Below, one piece after another: positions 12,701 to 27,700 of a stretch of DNA of 64,000 bases. The notes under the pieces are model-generated. The model was given only the letters and a program-made list of their open reading frames with translations, was not told where the DNA came from and searched no databases. A program made the position numbers and the translations under genes. The first letter of the stretch is position 1; each line of letters starts with the position of its first letter. The DNA comes from Brachycybe producta (taxonomy: Eukaryota; Arthropoda; Diplopoda; Playtdesmida; Andrognathidae): NCBI GenBank assembly GCA_036925085.1, contig JAUPFP010000017.1, positions 902,501-966,500 of the forward strand. Direction: 5' to 3'.

Positions 12701-15700
12701 AGACTCATGTTAGTGTAATTCAGGTTTTTTTCCTAGTACTACGAGTAAGAACGTAGCGGAGCATCGACCAAAGCTGTGACTCGTGACCTTAAAAACAAAC
12801 TCATTTACTGTCTTAAAAGCGGTGACGGTCCTAGGCCGGTTGAGGTATGGCATCCCATGCCAGGAACCGGGACCATATTCGACCTCCCAACGTGGTTTGT
12901 GGTGGGTTCAACGGGGTCGATCTTGGACAAACGTTTTCCATAGAAACTCGTGTTAAAGTTGACTGTACAAAGGTTTACTCCCTACGGGAATAACTGAAGC
13001 CACTACTGTGTCCTGACGGTCACTTTCCATCGGGTTTTCAGGGTTTCCTGTTTAATGTCAAAGTAAATTTCAGTTTATTTGGTTGTTAACTGAATCGCCT
13101 GCAAGGGTTTGCAAAACATGATGGTTATGTGCACTTAGCTTAATCCAGTATTGAATTCACCTCAAGAAACAGACTAGCTATTTCTGGATTGAATACTGGA
13201 TTGGTGTGCACTTCAGACACCATAAGGTATTGAGTAGGGTATTCAGTACCATATTAAGTGCCAGTCTCAACACAGTAACCATAGCCGTGTTTGCGTCGCC
13301 CACGTTGCCAAAGTTGCAGTTTTTCAATAAAAAATACATTGCAATGACAGCCCATGCAGCGACCTTCGACTTCAGTTTGTCGCTGAAATTGTCTTTAAAA
13401 ATTCGCTTGTGCTGATTCTTTTTAGGCTCTGGCCAAGTCTATTTGGTTTACAGTTCACAGCTTGCTGTTGCTGATTAGTGGCATTAGAATGACATCAGTT
13501 AGCCTTGAATGACTGAATGAACTTGTCATTTTCCGTCACAACGTTGCATCTATCTTACTCAACATCGCTTACTTTCATCGACTTTTTTTTTCTCTCTCTC
13601 TTCATTATTGTGAGTGTGGTTCGCCTGTTATGTATTATAGCTAACAGCAGCGATTATGTTCCTGGAAATTCACTCATTCTAATGCTCTGGCCAACTACAC
13701 CCTGCACGCTTACGGAAAAAAGTTACTGAAAAGGAGTGGCTTTATGAGAGGTGTAGTAAAATTATTGTGGTATAGGCAACGGGAAGGACAAAATATATTT
13801 ATTCAGCCAAGACCATCGGACCTTATTTAGACGTTGCTTAAAAGGCTACATCGCGAAATTACTTTGAAAAATCTCCACAAAGAGCGCTAGCATAGTTTTT
13901 CTATTGAACCCATAGACCCAATGTTAAAGAAAAAACGTTAATTTTTAAAATACACAGTCGCGGCAATTTATTTAAAAAAAAAACGTTAATTTTTTAAAAT
14001 ACACAGTCGCGGCAATTCATTTATTGTTCATATTTAAAGTTGTCCAATTTTAATTTTTCAAAGTGCAATGTGCACCTTTAATATATGCTAATCGAGTGAT
14101 ACAATGACAAAAAATTGGTAAGTGTTTTTCTATTTTTAAAAACTATTTCAAAATTGCGAATTTCTGACTCTCCATTGAATACGCCCAAATAAGAAAAAAA
14201 AAACATCCATTAAAATGTTGGTAAAAATACCTAAAAATAATTTTAAAAAACTACAAGTAAACCACAGTGAAGCCAACACATTGGCGCGCGTACTGAATTG
14301 TTTCTGGTTTTTAAAATTATTTTTTAGGTATTTTTACGAGCAATTTTAATGGATGTTTGTTTTTTTCTTAGGAGCGCGCGTACTCAACGGAGTTCAGAAA
14401 TTCGCGATTTTAAAATAGTTTTTTAAAAATATAACCGCACTTACCAATTTTTTGTCATTCTATCACTCGATCAGCATATATTTAAGGTGCACATTGCACT
14501 TTAAAAACTTAATATTGGACAACTTTAAATACGAAAAATAAATGAATTGCCGCGACTGTGTATTTTAAAAATTAGCGTTTTTTCTTTAACATTGAGTTTA
14601 GCTCTCTTTGTGGAGATTTTTCAAAGTAATTTTGCGATGTAGCCTCTTAAGCCGTGAACTGTAAGCCACTTATACTTGACCAGAGTATAGATGATTTCGC
14701 AAAGGCACCCCCTAACATTGTAATATGGAAACTTGAAAATGTTTATTACAGTTGCTCCTCCAATTGCATAGATTTCTTTCTTGCTCTATAGCTGACTTAA
14801 AAGTGTTCGTTATGCGCACTAAGATTCTTTTGTTTTTCATCGATTTTTTTTAACTCGGTTAATGTGTAATAAGTTTCTTTATTGTTTTGTTTTCTGGAAC
14901 AAAGAAGATCTAATTTTGGTTTCTTCTTTTATTTCATCGACATAGTTAAATATTGTGCCACTATTACTTGGCCAATGTTTGGCTCGAGAGCCAAATATAA
15001 TAAAAAAATGGTTCTCTTCATTCTTAATTAAAGGCTCTTTTGAGTTACTATTTTGTAATTGTTGGTGTAATGCGATAAATTTGATAAGGTTATTTTACAC
15101 TTCGACAATAAAGCTGCACACAAACATACTCAAAGCCGAGAAGAATTAATATGAAACAATAGTACCTATATACATATACATGCTGAACAATTCAAATTTT
15201 ACACATACTAGAATTGGCTTACATTTTTTTTTTGGCATGCTGTTATTTATTTTGTGTGTTATGACTTGCTAAAAGCATTTTTGACACAAACAACACAAAG
15301 AGTAGATATGTTTAAATAATGTAAATGTATACATAGTATGACAATAGCTATAATATAAGATTTTTTTTACAAAGTTTCTGCGTCATTTTTAGCTTTATTT
15401 TATGTACACTTTACTTAAAAAAATGAAAAAAAAATATTTTTGGTATGTTGCACGCTATAGTGTGACAACCGGGTCTGGCTCCTCAATTGCAGTCCATGTG
15501 ACAATATTTGTCATGTTAATTTTATTTCGTAGTTTGCTTTTGTGACTTTTAGAAGGGATTTAATAGGATAATTTACTGTCGTAGGACATTTCGTATTGCC
15601 TTTCCGTAATAAGGCCCCTGGTTCAGACCACGGTATAACGCGGAAGCAAAGCAAAGGTCGCTTTCTGTAGCCTACATGGGCAGAATATCAACAAAAGATT

Positions 15701-18700
15701 TAAATCAATCAGATTTAATTCACTTACTAGTCTAGTTTATAAAACATTTTCAATTTTTTTTTTCAAGTCACTTATAAAAAAATAACCAGAGTTTATTTTA
15801 TTCTTTTTGTTGCCTTACTTGGTTGACCCTAAATACAATAAACAAATTTTGACTATTTTTAAAGCACTAGTGGGGTAACCTGTCATAAATGACGGGAGCA
15901 AAATTCACAGGCAGTTGTGCCCAGCATTAAAATTTCTTTTCCTCCGCCCATTTATGACATCAGACCAAGTAACAAACCAATTAGAAATTGATGACGTTCA
16001 TAAAAGGGCGGAGCAAAAGAAATTCTATCCCCTCCCCTTTTTTATATTTGAAATAGAAAATGAGATTTTCATTTTCTCTAGTGTGTGCATGTGCGTCGTT
16101 TTTTCCTTTTTTTACTCCTTTATTCAATTTCAGTCACCCCGCCCCCTTTTTTTCTCCACGTTTCTCCCCCTCTACACTTTCCAACCTTTTCTCCTCTCCA
16201 ATTTAATATCAATGGGGTTCTTGGATGGGGAGTGTACAACATATAGTTGACCTTGAGAAAAGGAGCGGTTCATTCATTTAAATTTATATAAATTCCGACA
16301 TGGTTCAAGGTTTTTGTCCTTAATTGTTTGTACAGGCGTTAGTCATAGAAACACAGAATCACAGACCTGGCTTAATATATATATATAATTTCGTCAATTA
16401 ACCTTGATTAACACAGGTTGCGTTTTTTCTAACGCATCCTTAAACATTGTAAAGAAAATGCAAAAGAGGTCTGTTATTTTACGTTAGTTAGGCCTATATT
16501 AGAATATTGTTCCCCAATTTGGAGCCCATTAAGAAGTAACTTAAAGCACGACATAGAAATGGTACAACGTAGGGCGGCAAGATTTGTGAACGTAAGATAC
16601 GTGTATACAGACATGTGTATCTTCTATGCTTGAGGAACTAAAATGGGAATCATTCACAGGCCGAAGAAATGACCAAAGCCCTTACCCTTTTCGGACGTTT
16701 TCTGACAGATGATAATATTGCCTTATTTAATGACATTAAATATACAGCCTCGTAAGGGAAGACACGGGCATTCAAAGACTTTAAAAGAATTAATTAATGG
16801 CTAGAACTGATGCCTATTTTTGGTCTTTTTCCCCCGAATGTTATTAGGCGGTGGAATTCTCTTCCAGTTGATAGTTCGTTTGTTAGGACGATTTCAATTT
16901 TAACAATGACATTCATTTGTGATCGAGAACAATCCCTCCCCTCTGCCACATGGCTTTTAAGCTGATTGCAGGTGTACTGAGTTGAATTGAATTGAAATAC
17001 CTCTGTTCACTGTAGTTATTATTTTAGTGTGATGATCATTGTTGTTCCTGAACAAAAAAGACCAGCTAAATTAAATTTGTTTTTGTATAATTTGTAAGCT
17101 GAACATAATTTCTGTCTAATGTCTCTTTTATCTTGTAGTCTATTATTAGCGTTTATATTTTATTGTCATGTATAAAATGTACAGAAGTAGCGATGGAGTT
17201 GCATGAACATGATAATGCGACAATTAATTGTATTTAAAATTATAAAGTAGGGTAGGCTACAGAAACACGCACATTTTGTCATTCTTTGACAGGTGAAAAT
17301 AATAAAAATGTTTAAAATATGCATTTAATAACCATTTATAGTATCAAACATGCAATTGCACATTTTAAGAGATATTCATATAATTGATAGACAGACAGAC
17401 AATCATGCTAACTCCAGTTACAAAACAAAGGAGTTTTAAAACAATAATTAGTAGGTTGGAAATATTACAGATGACCAATATATGAAATGTTACCGAACAG
17501 GTAGTCGTTGGTTTGAAAAAGACTGAAGGGTGCATTTGGAAACACCTGTGTGGATTTTTTTTGGCACTAAAGGCGCAGTCACACTAGGCTGGTTTACAAG
17601 CCGCTGGTTGCTGCTGGCTATTAGCAGCAGCAACAGCAAGCAGCAGCTGCTTTGGGTTCACACTTGTCTAGTCACTGCTGGTATTAGCAGTGCAAGTCAT
17701 CCAATCATCATCTTGCAAAAACACAAACTCTAACAACAACCAACCCAAGCAGTGGAGTTTCAACTACCACTAGTGCCACTACTAGCAACAAAAAGTTCAC
17801 ACTAGATGGCAGCAGCAAGAAGGGAGTCACATGACCAACTGGTAGCTGCTAAAGTTGGACATGTCCAACTTCACCAGCCACTGTTGAAATCACTAGCCCC
17901 CTGGAGAAAGCAGCTGCTAGTAGCAGTTCAGACTATGCTGCTAGAGCGCTACAACCAGCCAACAGCAACCAGTGGCTGGGAAACCAGCCAAGTGTGACTG
18001 CGGCATTAGAGAATACATGCAGCCAATTTATCAGTCAAATTTGGATGCGTTAATGGTTGTGTGCCTCAACCTAAGTGTTAAATTTGTATAACTTCTAGCA
18101 TTAGCAACTTGTCTGTTTCAATTATATTAAAAACAAAATTACTGAAGTTTTCAAACGCCTTCTTTTGAACTATTCAATTGTACACTGTAGTGCGTTTCCC
18201 AAATTAAACAGAAATGCTTCAACCAAGAACGCCTAAATTATTATGGCTGCTCTAACAAATTCTGCACAGAACTTTTCAAAACTTAAGTAATTTTGTTTGA
18301 AAATGTTGCATGTTGAGGATGCACAGTAGAAGTGATTGGAATGGAACACTTGGTTAGGATGCATCACGCAGAGGTAATGCAACACAATTCGCTAATGAAT
18401 ATGGCTGCATGTATTCTGGAAATGCTGCTATTATGACGTGGCACTTCCACGTTGCTCCTACCAAATGCAACAGAAGAAGGCGTTCCCGAATGAAGCCTGA
18501 GTGGCACTTTTTCCATTTAAAAGTGATGAGGAGAGGAGAGTTCATGTAAGTCTCATAAGAGTTTTCAATGCAGACTCATTTTATTTTTATGACAATCTCA
18601 AATGGCTTGTGGTTGACCTCTCTTTTAATGCCATTGTTGCAGTCTTTTCTGCGGGAAAAAAGATTCCTTCTTGAGCATGTTAAATTCTATTTCGTAGTTG

Positions 18701-21700
18701 CTAGTCACATGAACGGTATCTACTGTAGCATCAGATTGTTTATTGTGCTCCATTAAATAGGCAAATTTCTAAATAGGGGTGGATGAGGTTCTTGTTATTT
18801 GAATCAAAAAGCCTCTTCTGTGGTCTTTGAAAATGCTTTTCTTAGAAAATTACAATTTAGTTAACTTGTTTTCTGTTTCTGTTTTCTTTCTGTGTTTGTT
18901 GTGTTTTTATGTTTTTGTTCTTTGTGTTTAGAAATGAATGGACCTTTCTTTCATTACAACAAAAGTTCAAATTGCTTGCATTTTGGCTTTTGCTAGTCTG
19001 CATTTGTCAAACACTAGACCCCCAATTCTTTCATTAAGTAGTTGAACTTTTTTGTTTCAGATGTGTATCTAGTGCAAAAAGCTCATATGTTTGGACATTA
19101 GGTTTTAGAATAGTGGTTGGTTGGTGGTGGTGGTGGTGGTAGTAGGCATACGTGTTTTTTTGTCTCTTGTTTTGTCAAGTATAATGGCAGTTTTTCTCTT
19201 TGATTAAAGATTGTTGTAAAGGATCAGGTATCTTTTTGCGTAATTTAAAAGCTAGGGTCACAGTATTCAACAATTTTATGTGTTGTCAAACGCATTAAAT
19301 GATTAATATGAAATACAGTCAATAATCGTATTGTTAATCGAATCATCGTTGACCAAGTCATCATTGGAGTCAATGTAAATGTATAAAGCTATAGTCAGGC
19401 CCGGACTGGACTTGTAAAATGTTACCGGGAAAAACTTGAGGGTGCCCTGCCCTGCCCTCAGCACCGCTGCCATTGTAGGCCTACTCTCGCAATATACAGT
19501 ATGCATATTCGTAATTGCAAATATCACCAGACAGGCACTCATATTATTCTATGAAAGGGTCATATTTAGAGTTACGAATAAAAAAAAAAAGGAAAGGGAG
19601 GACTTCTGGGGCCAGTTGAGTGCTCCTGAGGCTTTTTTTTTATAGCTTTTTAAAGCATTTAAATATTTTTCGACTTATGGCCGTTTTTTGAAAAAAAGCC
19701 AAAAACTATAATATGTAGTCTTGGCTTTTACCCATTTTTCGAATTTTAGAAATTCTTCAATCTTTGTGCTTTTCTGAGCTTTTTGGGACTTCTGGGTTGA
19801 GCGCTCCTGAGGCATTTTAGAGCTTTTAGAGCATTTAAATATTTTTCTACTTTTGGCCGTTTTTTGAAAAAAGCCAAAGACTGGGGCCAGTTAAGTGCTT
19901 TGAGGCATTTTAGAGCTTTAAGAGGAAGTGTATGCAACTTCATCAAGAGTGTCTGCCGGATAGCAAATATATACGTTGCACATGTATGCTTTAAATGTTT
20001 TAAGAGGGGGCACCGGGAATTTTCTCATTTCTCTGTGGCTCAGTTCGTCCCTGTATGCAGTTTAGTCAACTTATATTGAAGTTGCGTTAAGTGTGGCATA
20101 TGACTGTATAATAGTAATAGACTCATAGTATCAGTGAGGCTTATTACGTGACACTGCTTATCCGGATAGAAGTGTCGATATATGTCCTCCTACGTGTAAC
20201 GACCCGACTTGGGTCCGCCACAACAACCCCGGCAAATCTTCCCCAACTTACCGGATCCAGACTCCGTTAGGGGCTGGTATTGTAACGCGGACGGCCTCTC
20301 TTGCCTCACGTGGTCCTTGAGTGACGATGGGCCGGAGTCTCCCACGCCACACGTCGACGGTGATATCCCGCCGACACGACGATGAACCCACGGTGGACCC
20401 CCGATGGATCCCACCGTGGAACCCGACGCAAAGTACTGGCCGAACAGGACGATGTGGAGCCGGCATATCCCCACCAGCATACCCCACCCTCTCCCAGATA
20501 CTTCCCCAGTAAATGAGTGACACGTGGACACAGTGTATAGTTGTAAGATAAAAGATGATATTTATTCAGAGAATAAATGAATAAAAGGTTTATTAACCAA
20601 TAAAACACTCACTTACACACTTACTTATTCCTCTCCTGGCTAATTCAGCCAGGAGAGAAAGTGGCAAAAAGAGATGATCCTGGTGCAAGCAGTGAAGAAC
20701 AAAGGAGATGATGAAAGGTGGCCATCTTGGCCACTACAAAGCACACAGCACCAACACATGCACACAGCATCAGGGTTAACAACACACTGTCCCTCCTTAA
20801 TGGCTGTCGTCTGCCGGGCTGCCTACTATAGCAGCCTAGCAGACGACAACAGGATTTAGAATTGCTCCTTCTAATTAAAGAAGGATCATAACTGGGTCGT
20901 CACATATGCAGGCTCTATACCTAATGCATAACATATTTCACATCACAAGACAATTGAAAATAAAGGGGTATCATGGGTATGGAGCCTGCGTAGGAGGACA
21001 TAATATGGACACTTCTATCAGAATAAGTAGTGCTGAGTAATTACGAATAAGCCTCATTGTAGACGATTAAATATCCAAGATTGTGTTTCTATTAGTTGCG
21101 ATAATTTTTGCACAACAACAAGAAATAGATCTGTCCTGTTTTCCATTACCATTGCACTACATTTTACAACAATTTGTTTAGTAGTGTGACCCCAGCTTCA
21201 AATAACAATGAAACTGCATAGAAGATTTTATGAAATCCTCTCTGGTTGCTCTTATTTCTGTACTGAGAGCTCTAAATATTTTCTATATAGGGTGTTTCTG
21301 TGTCACAAACAGTAGTGACCAAGCTCAAGTACTGTTTCTAAAATGTTGTGAATGCCTTAGTCAACAGACATAAAAGAAAGGGCAATTTGCAGTAGTTAAT
21401 CACTATTCGGCTAGTAACATTACGAAATGAAATGGCTGTTTATCATATTTGAATAGCAAATTAACAACAGTTAAGACAAAGACACAGGAAACAAGACAAA
21501 AACTTGGGTAGAGCATGTTTGAAACATTAAAATCTTTGTGCCAAAAGTTAATTATTTTGGAAAATTGTGAAGGGAAGGCGTGTTATGTTTTCTGGGCTTA
21601 TTCACACTATTCAGATGTGATGCGATTCCTGGGTTGCATCCTGTATGCGAGTGATTTTCATGCATCCAAAAGTTTGAATTTACCAGGCAAGCTAGGTAGT

Positions 21701-24700
21701 ATTGATAGAATACCTGATCCTCATAAGATAAACGTCAGTCATGGCAGCACTGATACACTGTAAGTTAATTGTATGTTTATGGGAAATGAAAAAAAATAAA
21801 TAAATTTCCTCCAGCACCGAGCTCAGGTATCCAAAAAAATGCTTTGTTGTGAGTTGCCCACTTACAAACGGTTTTATGCAAATCTTGCAAGAATCTTACA
21901 AGGAACTTTTTTTTAAAAAACTTTGTAAGTCCGGTGTCTTAAATTTTTAAGAAAACGCAACCTGAATTTCGCGTGGCTATGAGATATGTTTTACTTTTGT
22001 GATTTTTTATAGGAATCGATTCAGCTCTGAAAACTGATTACAAAGCTACATCAACATAAGTTTGGCCAATAACTTACAAAGTTTTGAAAGAAATAAAAAA
22101 GCTACTCATATAGTAGCGACCACGAGAAAAATTGTGGAAATGATCAAAACCGTAGATAAAAAACTAATCCATACCGCGCGCGCAAGTGCCAACCACCACT
22201 AGATAACGCCATTTGTTTATAACCCTTATAGTCGTTTTCGTTTTGTTATTAAAAAAATAAAACAATTTCATAACTTCTGTGATAATAATGATTCTTTAAA
22301 AGTAAAAACACCTGTAGTTTTTCTACTTTTCTGAGCATGGCAATTATGTGTTTTTTTAGACTAGAATTGTAGTAACCGTATTAGAAATGACAGTCTTTAA
22401 TTTCAGTGTCACAGAATAATTGAATTGTATTTATTACTAGTGTCAAGTGACTGCTTGTTTTTCTTGTAGCTTGCTTATTTCTCTTTTTTTCTTTTGTTAT
22501 TGTTGAAATGATGATACAGTTTATTCTTTTACTTATTCGAATTGTGTTTACATGAATAAATCAGGTTTGTGCCCAGGTGTCTTTAGGTTCATCAAATTTT
22601 TTGTTCACTCTTTTTTTGATAGCACTAAAAATGAAATCAAATAAGTAATAGCTGTTCGTAAATGTTATTCTTCATCTGAGAACGAATATAAAAGTTAAAT
22701 TTGTTCGGCTGTTTGTACGAAATTGTTCAAGTAGGCGTTTGAAGACTTTTAATTGGAAATTTTATAATTAATTTGATTGACACACACACAGCGAAAATAT
22801 TTTTGCAAGAGTAGCATATGGGTTTGGTTTAGTGATTTGAATTCCATAGTTGGCTAGGATGCATCTTGTCATGATCATGATAATGTGTCGTAATTGACTC
22901 ACTGGGTGTATTTGAGAACGCCTAAAAGGCCTTATCACTAGTGCTCGTTTTCCATGCAATGTCAAGTAAATGTTTCTCAATTTGTGGCCCAAGTGCCACT
23001 TGTAAAGTAATCATCAATTATGCTTTTTTCTAATCAAAAAAGGCTGGTTAGAGACTACATGTTAAGTTGTCAACTAGTCTTCTAGCATCTAACCAGTGTT
23101 TTTGATTTAAAAAACAACATAATTCGTGGTTTATCTAAATGGGGGATTGTTACTTCACAATTGGCTCTTGGGCCACAGATTGAAGAACATTTGTTTGATA
23201 TTGCATAAAAATTCGAGCCCTTGCTTATCACACGAATCAAATTATTTTGGTGCACGAATTCGACTGCAAAAATGTAGTTGGCTTGTCGCCAAAACTTGAC
23301 CACTCGACTCGACTTTTTTTTTTTTTTTGCAGTTCACTCAACAACACTAGGAACACTTTCTAACCACTGTAGTCCACTTGAGTGGTCGGTTTTGATGATC
23401 GACTAACCGACTACATTATGCAGTCAAACTCGGCCACCAAACGTTGTTTGTGCGAAAAGGGTCAAAGTTTCTTGCACTCCTTGCAGTGTGATATTAGCAT
23501 TGTAGTTACTGTAATATTCTAAAGAAGAAAAGCGGCTGAACAATTTCCAGGCATTCTTATCTATTATCAGCTGTGTCTTTACACGCAATTTAAGAAGTTT
23601 TTAGTCGTTTGACTGTTCCTATAAAGTTTTCACCATTCTTAATGGTCTCCTCAAATAGCCCTAATAGGCTGGTTGCTCTGAATGTAATGCGGTGACACGG
23701 CTACAATGCTAATATACTATTTATTGTACCATATACGGGCTTTTTTATGGTAACATTTAGACGTGAATAGTATTTACACATAATCATTATGAGGCTTGTC
23801 TATTTTTACCAAAATAGTTTTTTGTTAAACGCTTTTTCAGTAGAGTGTACTGTGTTATTAAAATACTTAACAGTCTAAAATAATAACTTGTCTACCATCT
23901 TCAAATAGCTCAGCTTTTTTTTTTTTGATGTGGTGCTAATTATTGGTTGTGCTTTTTAATAGAAAACAGGTGTTTTCTTTTTTAAATGAACCCATTAATA
24001 TAGTTTGCATTAAAGTTTTAATTATATGGCCCACAAATACAAAAGTAATCTACTGTTATATATTTAGAAGAAACAAAAAACAGTTTCTCTTTAAATTTTG
24101 TTGTAGAATATTAATTTAAGAAATTTTTACAAGTAATTAGTATTTTAAAATGACTAAAGGAGCTGGATGAAGGAATTTATGGTTTTGTCGTTTCAGATGT
24201 GTATACTACCGGTATTGTAATGATTAAGTTATAAACCGCCAGGGACGTACTGGCTCGGGTAGCAAGGCGGCAAATGCCACCTGCGCCGGTCCTTCATGGC
24301 GCCGTTGCGTCAACCATTTACTTTTTTTATATAATGTCTAGTGGTGCACGTAATGTGTTTAGATACATATTTCAAAAACTATAACACCTACATTTTTGTA
24401 ATTTAAACTAATTGTTAACAGCACATTAAAATATACAATTCTAACTATACTGTATTACTTGAAAATTAAAAAAGTTACTAGATAAACAAGCCAACATGAG
24501 CATAACAAAAGTGTGAAGGCGTCGGGATGTTCTTGTAATGCAAGACATCCAAAACCTCTCAAAACTGAAAGGCCGTTGGCTAAGAAGCTCCCTAAGCATA
24601 TAGAAATTGTGAAACTCTCGGGAACTTCTCAGACCTGGAGAGCCTCTTTTGTAACTGTGAAATGTAAATTTACATTAACCAAAATTTAAAAACTATTTCG

Positions 24701-27700
24701 ATTCCATACGTGTTTACATGGATAATGCTATATTGAAAAAAATGTTGCTGTTTTTTTGGCTCGCTTTGCTCGCAACTAAAAAATACATATTGGATGGGAG
24801 ACAAAGCGCCGATGCCGGTTATTGCCTACCTAGAATTTTGTAGCCAGTACTTCCATGCAAACCGCAACTGAAAAATAAAATCAACTCGTTTCCTTCTCCT
24901 ACAAAAAAAAATCTATGACAAAAAAGTTTAAATTTAAAGTTTAAATTTATATATAGTTTTACTAAACGTTCTCAATGTCGAACGCATTGATTAGTTGCAG
25001 GGTGACCCTGTGACTAACATTCCTGCTATCAATAGCAACACATACAGAATACATGCAAACATATTTTAATGTGACTGACTAGGTATTTTGTTTTTGTCTA
25101 CCATTATGCTCCATAGATGTTTTTTTTTGGAAAATTTGGACGCAAAACTAGACTGTTAGAAGATTATCGTCGTTTACGAAGTGATACCACCGTAACTAAC
25201 ATCGCAAACAATTTTTTTCTTTCAAAATATTCGCAAAATCACATTAAATGGATTTGAACACTCTCTACCAGAGTCTCTACCAGTCAATATCATTTAAAAT
25301 AAATTTTTGTTTATTTCGCGACATTTTCCGAATGATGCACTTTTATTTTTTCCTGATTTTTTTTTTTTATGCCAAAACCTCAAAAGCACCAAAAATCTCA
25401 GTTACATGGTATCACTTCTTAAACGACGTTATGTTAAACGTCTTTTCGTATGGCATCATTATCTTAAAAAATAAACATTTTAATTGCGATTTGAAATTGA
25501 CTCGTCTTTCATTTACATTTCATGAAAAACTATTTTTCGCTTTAACTATTTTGTTTCTCCTTTAGAAATTTGCTTGAAAAACAAATTTTCTCAAAACCCT
25601 GGGTTGGTGGTGGTGGCGACCTCCTATAGAATATACAGCCACTGTAGTGGCGCCGTATGTGTGTGTGGGGGGGGGGGGACAACCCTAAAATAGATATCTA
25701 TTCAGCCACCTTAAAAAAACAACAAACAACCTATGATGCATCATAGGATAACCTCGTTTAATTGACAATTTCGCAAAGCATTAGTCAATCATTTGACTTT
25801 TATATTTTTCTCGTCTTACTAAATAAGCGACAGAAGTTGATTCAGACAGTTCCTTCAACGTTCTCAAACGCTACCTGAAAAATCTCGTTCTATAATGCAC
25901 CCATTGGTGTCTTTAGATAATGCCTAAATGACTACTGTGTTCTACAAAAATATGAAGTAGACGTTTGAAAAGTTAAAGCAAGTTTGTTTGAAAATGACTG
26001 TACATAGTCACTCTTCAGACAGAACGTCTTTATAACTTCTTGAATTGTGCATAGGTTTTTCATTAGAATATGTTCAGCTACATCTTAAGTAATTAATATT
26101 ACTTGTCTCAAAAATGGCTGAATGCATTTTGTAAATTCTGTTCTTGTTGTAGCTGACACTCTTACTACTGCAACATTTATATACTTCAAACAAACTGCAT
26201 GTGTCATGAACATAACATTTACGAACGAAGTTAATTTGCTTCTTAGTGCTGTTACAACGAAGATGTTGCCAATTTTGATGAACCCCATTATGCCTTTATG
26301 GTCTTTATAATAATTTTCTTTTCGCTTTATTACAGGCAATACTCTGAATTTGCCAAAGGTACACTTATGTTGCTGATTCGAGATACAAGACCAAGTGATC
26401 GGGGAATATACACTTGTGTAGCTGACTACGAAGGTGGAGAACTTAAAACTGCGTTCGAGCTGAAGACGTACAGTACGTCCACGTAACCTACTCGAGCACA
26501 AATACCTACCGTGGTGCTCTCATGTGTTGTAAATGTGGCATGACATGAATTTTTGCTTTTTATGTTGTAGTGGATTTAACTTGGGTGGATGTGCCACCGC
26601 TTCAACATCCTCGTGCTAATAGCAGTGGCTACATTCGGTGTAAAGTCAGTGCAGAACCAGCTCCTCAAGTAGACTGGTCGCTAAATACAAAGCCAATTGT
26701 TTTTAATGAAGGTTATTTTTTAACGGCATAGTGACTTGAGAAAAAAAAAATGACAAGTGTTAATGACCTACTACCAATTTTTTTTACAGGTGATCGATGT
26801 CAGAATACTGATGAAGGAATCTTCTGTCAGCCCATATTAAAGGAAGATGATGGAGAGTATACTTGTCGTGCACGCGTCTTGGCTACGGGGAAAATCGAAG
26901 AACGCAATATTCGTGTTGAAGTGCACAGTGAGTGCTTCCGATTCTATTGATGTGGTTTCTATGCTTACATGTTGCTTTTTGCAGGCTGTAATGTGGTTTT
27001 TATGTTTCTTTCAGCTCCTCCGAGAATCCATAACTTGACTGGAGCGTTGACAGTAGTTGAGGACGAACGTGTGGTCGTCACATGTATGGCCACTGGCGAT
27101 CCGAAACCCTTCTATTCTTGGGAAGACAAGGTAATTTAATGAAACCAACGCTGAAAGACTCGCTCTGAAGAACAAGAATGTAAAAATAAAACGAATTTTT
27201 TTTTTAAACACCACTTTTCTTTTTAGAATAATGCAAATCTGAAGGACCGCCCAGGTTACTTAGTCGATGAAACGCTCGGTACGTTAGTCATCGAAAGGGC
27301 ATCTAAAGGAGACAATGGATCTGTGCAATGTATTGCAAATAATTCTGCAGGCGAAGATACTCGTCAAACTTTTCTGACTGTTGTTGGTAAGATTGAAGTG
27401 CTTTTATTTTTTTGTTTAGTGAGAAATTGTAGCCATGGTCACAGCAAAACTATTACAAATGTTGTTTGAAGCAACTTAAGAAAGAAACTCAAAGTTTACT
27501 ATGTTAATAGGCGAAGGATTAGAGGTTAGAGGTTATACGAAAACAAACTTGCGTACAATATCTATACCAATTTAAAGGTTTTAACGTGGCGCACCTCCAA
27601 GACGTAGTGGCGAGCATGATAAAAATTGGAAAAGGTATCAAATGAGATTAGCGGTGCGCGTAGGAGATCCAGCCACTGCTAATTGTAACATGCCCGAGTG

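Larger units (their letters stand above)
3726..26335 (+). other. Fas2: Fas2 intron 1 (22.6 kb), mostly mobile DNA
   Basis: Bounded by donor GTAAC (3726) and acceptor TTACAG (26330-26335). It contains foldback, MITE, LINE, solo LTR, Helitron and hAT insertions, listed separately. No additional exon was recognised. Stretches with nothing identified beyond low-complexity sequence: 3726-4839 (T-rich, (CT)n near 4569-4592), 5690-6280, 8670-9124, 9525-10030, 10680-11290, 12133-13838, 14651-15866, 17005-17568, 18007-19395, 21060-24239, 24858-25085 and 25717-26335. Confidence 0.85.

Noticed and set aside
12740-13040. GC-richer segment (CCTAGGCCGGTTGAGG...) as a gene or element
   Set aside because: No open frame, termini or known motif supports a call.
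20190-20608. Several overlapping open frames on both strands
   Set aside because: They lie inside a GC-richer solo LTR fossil; no protein family recognised.
21515-21763. 82-codon open frame
   Set aside because: No recognisable domain, no splice or UTR context, within the Fas2 intron.
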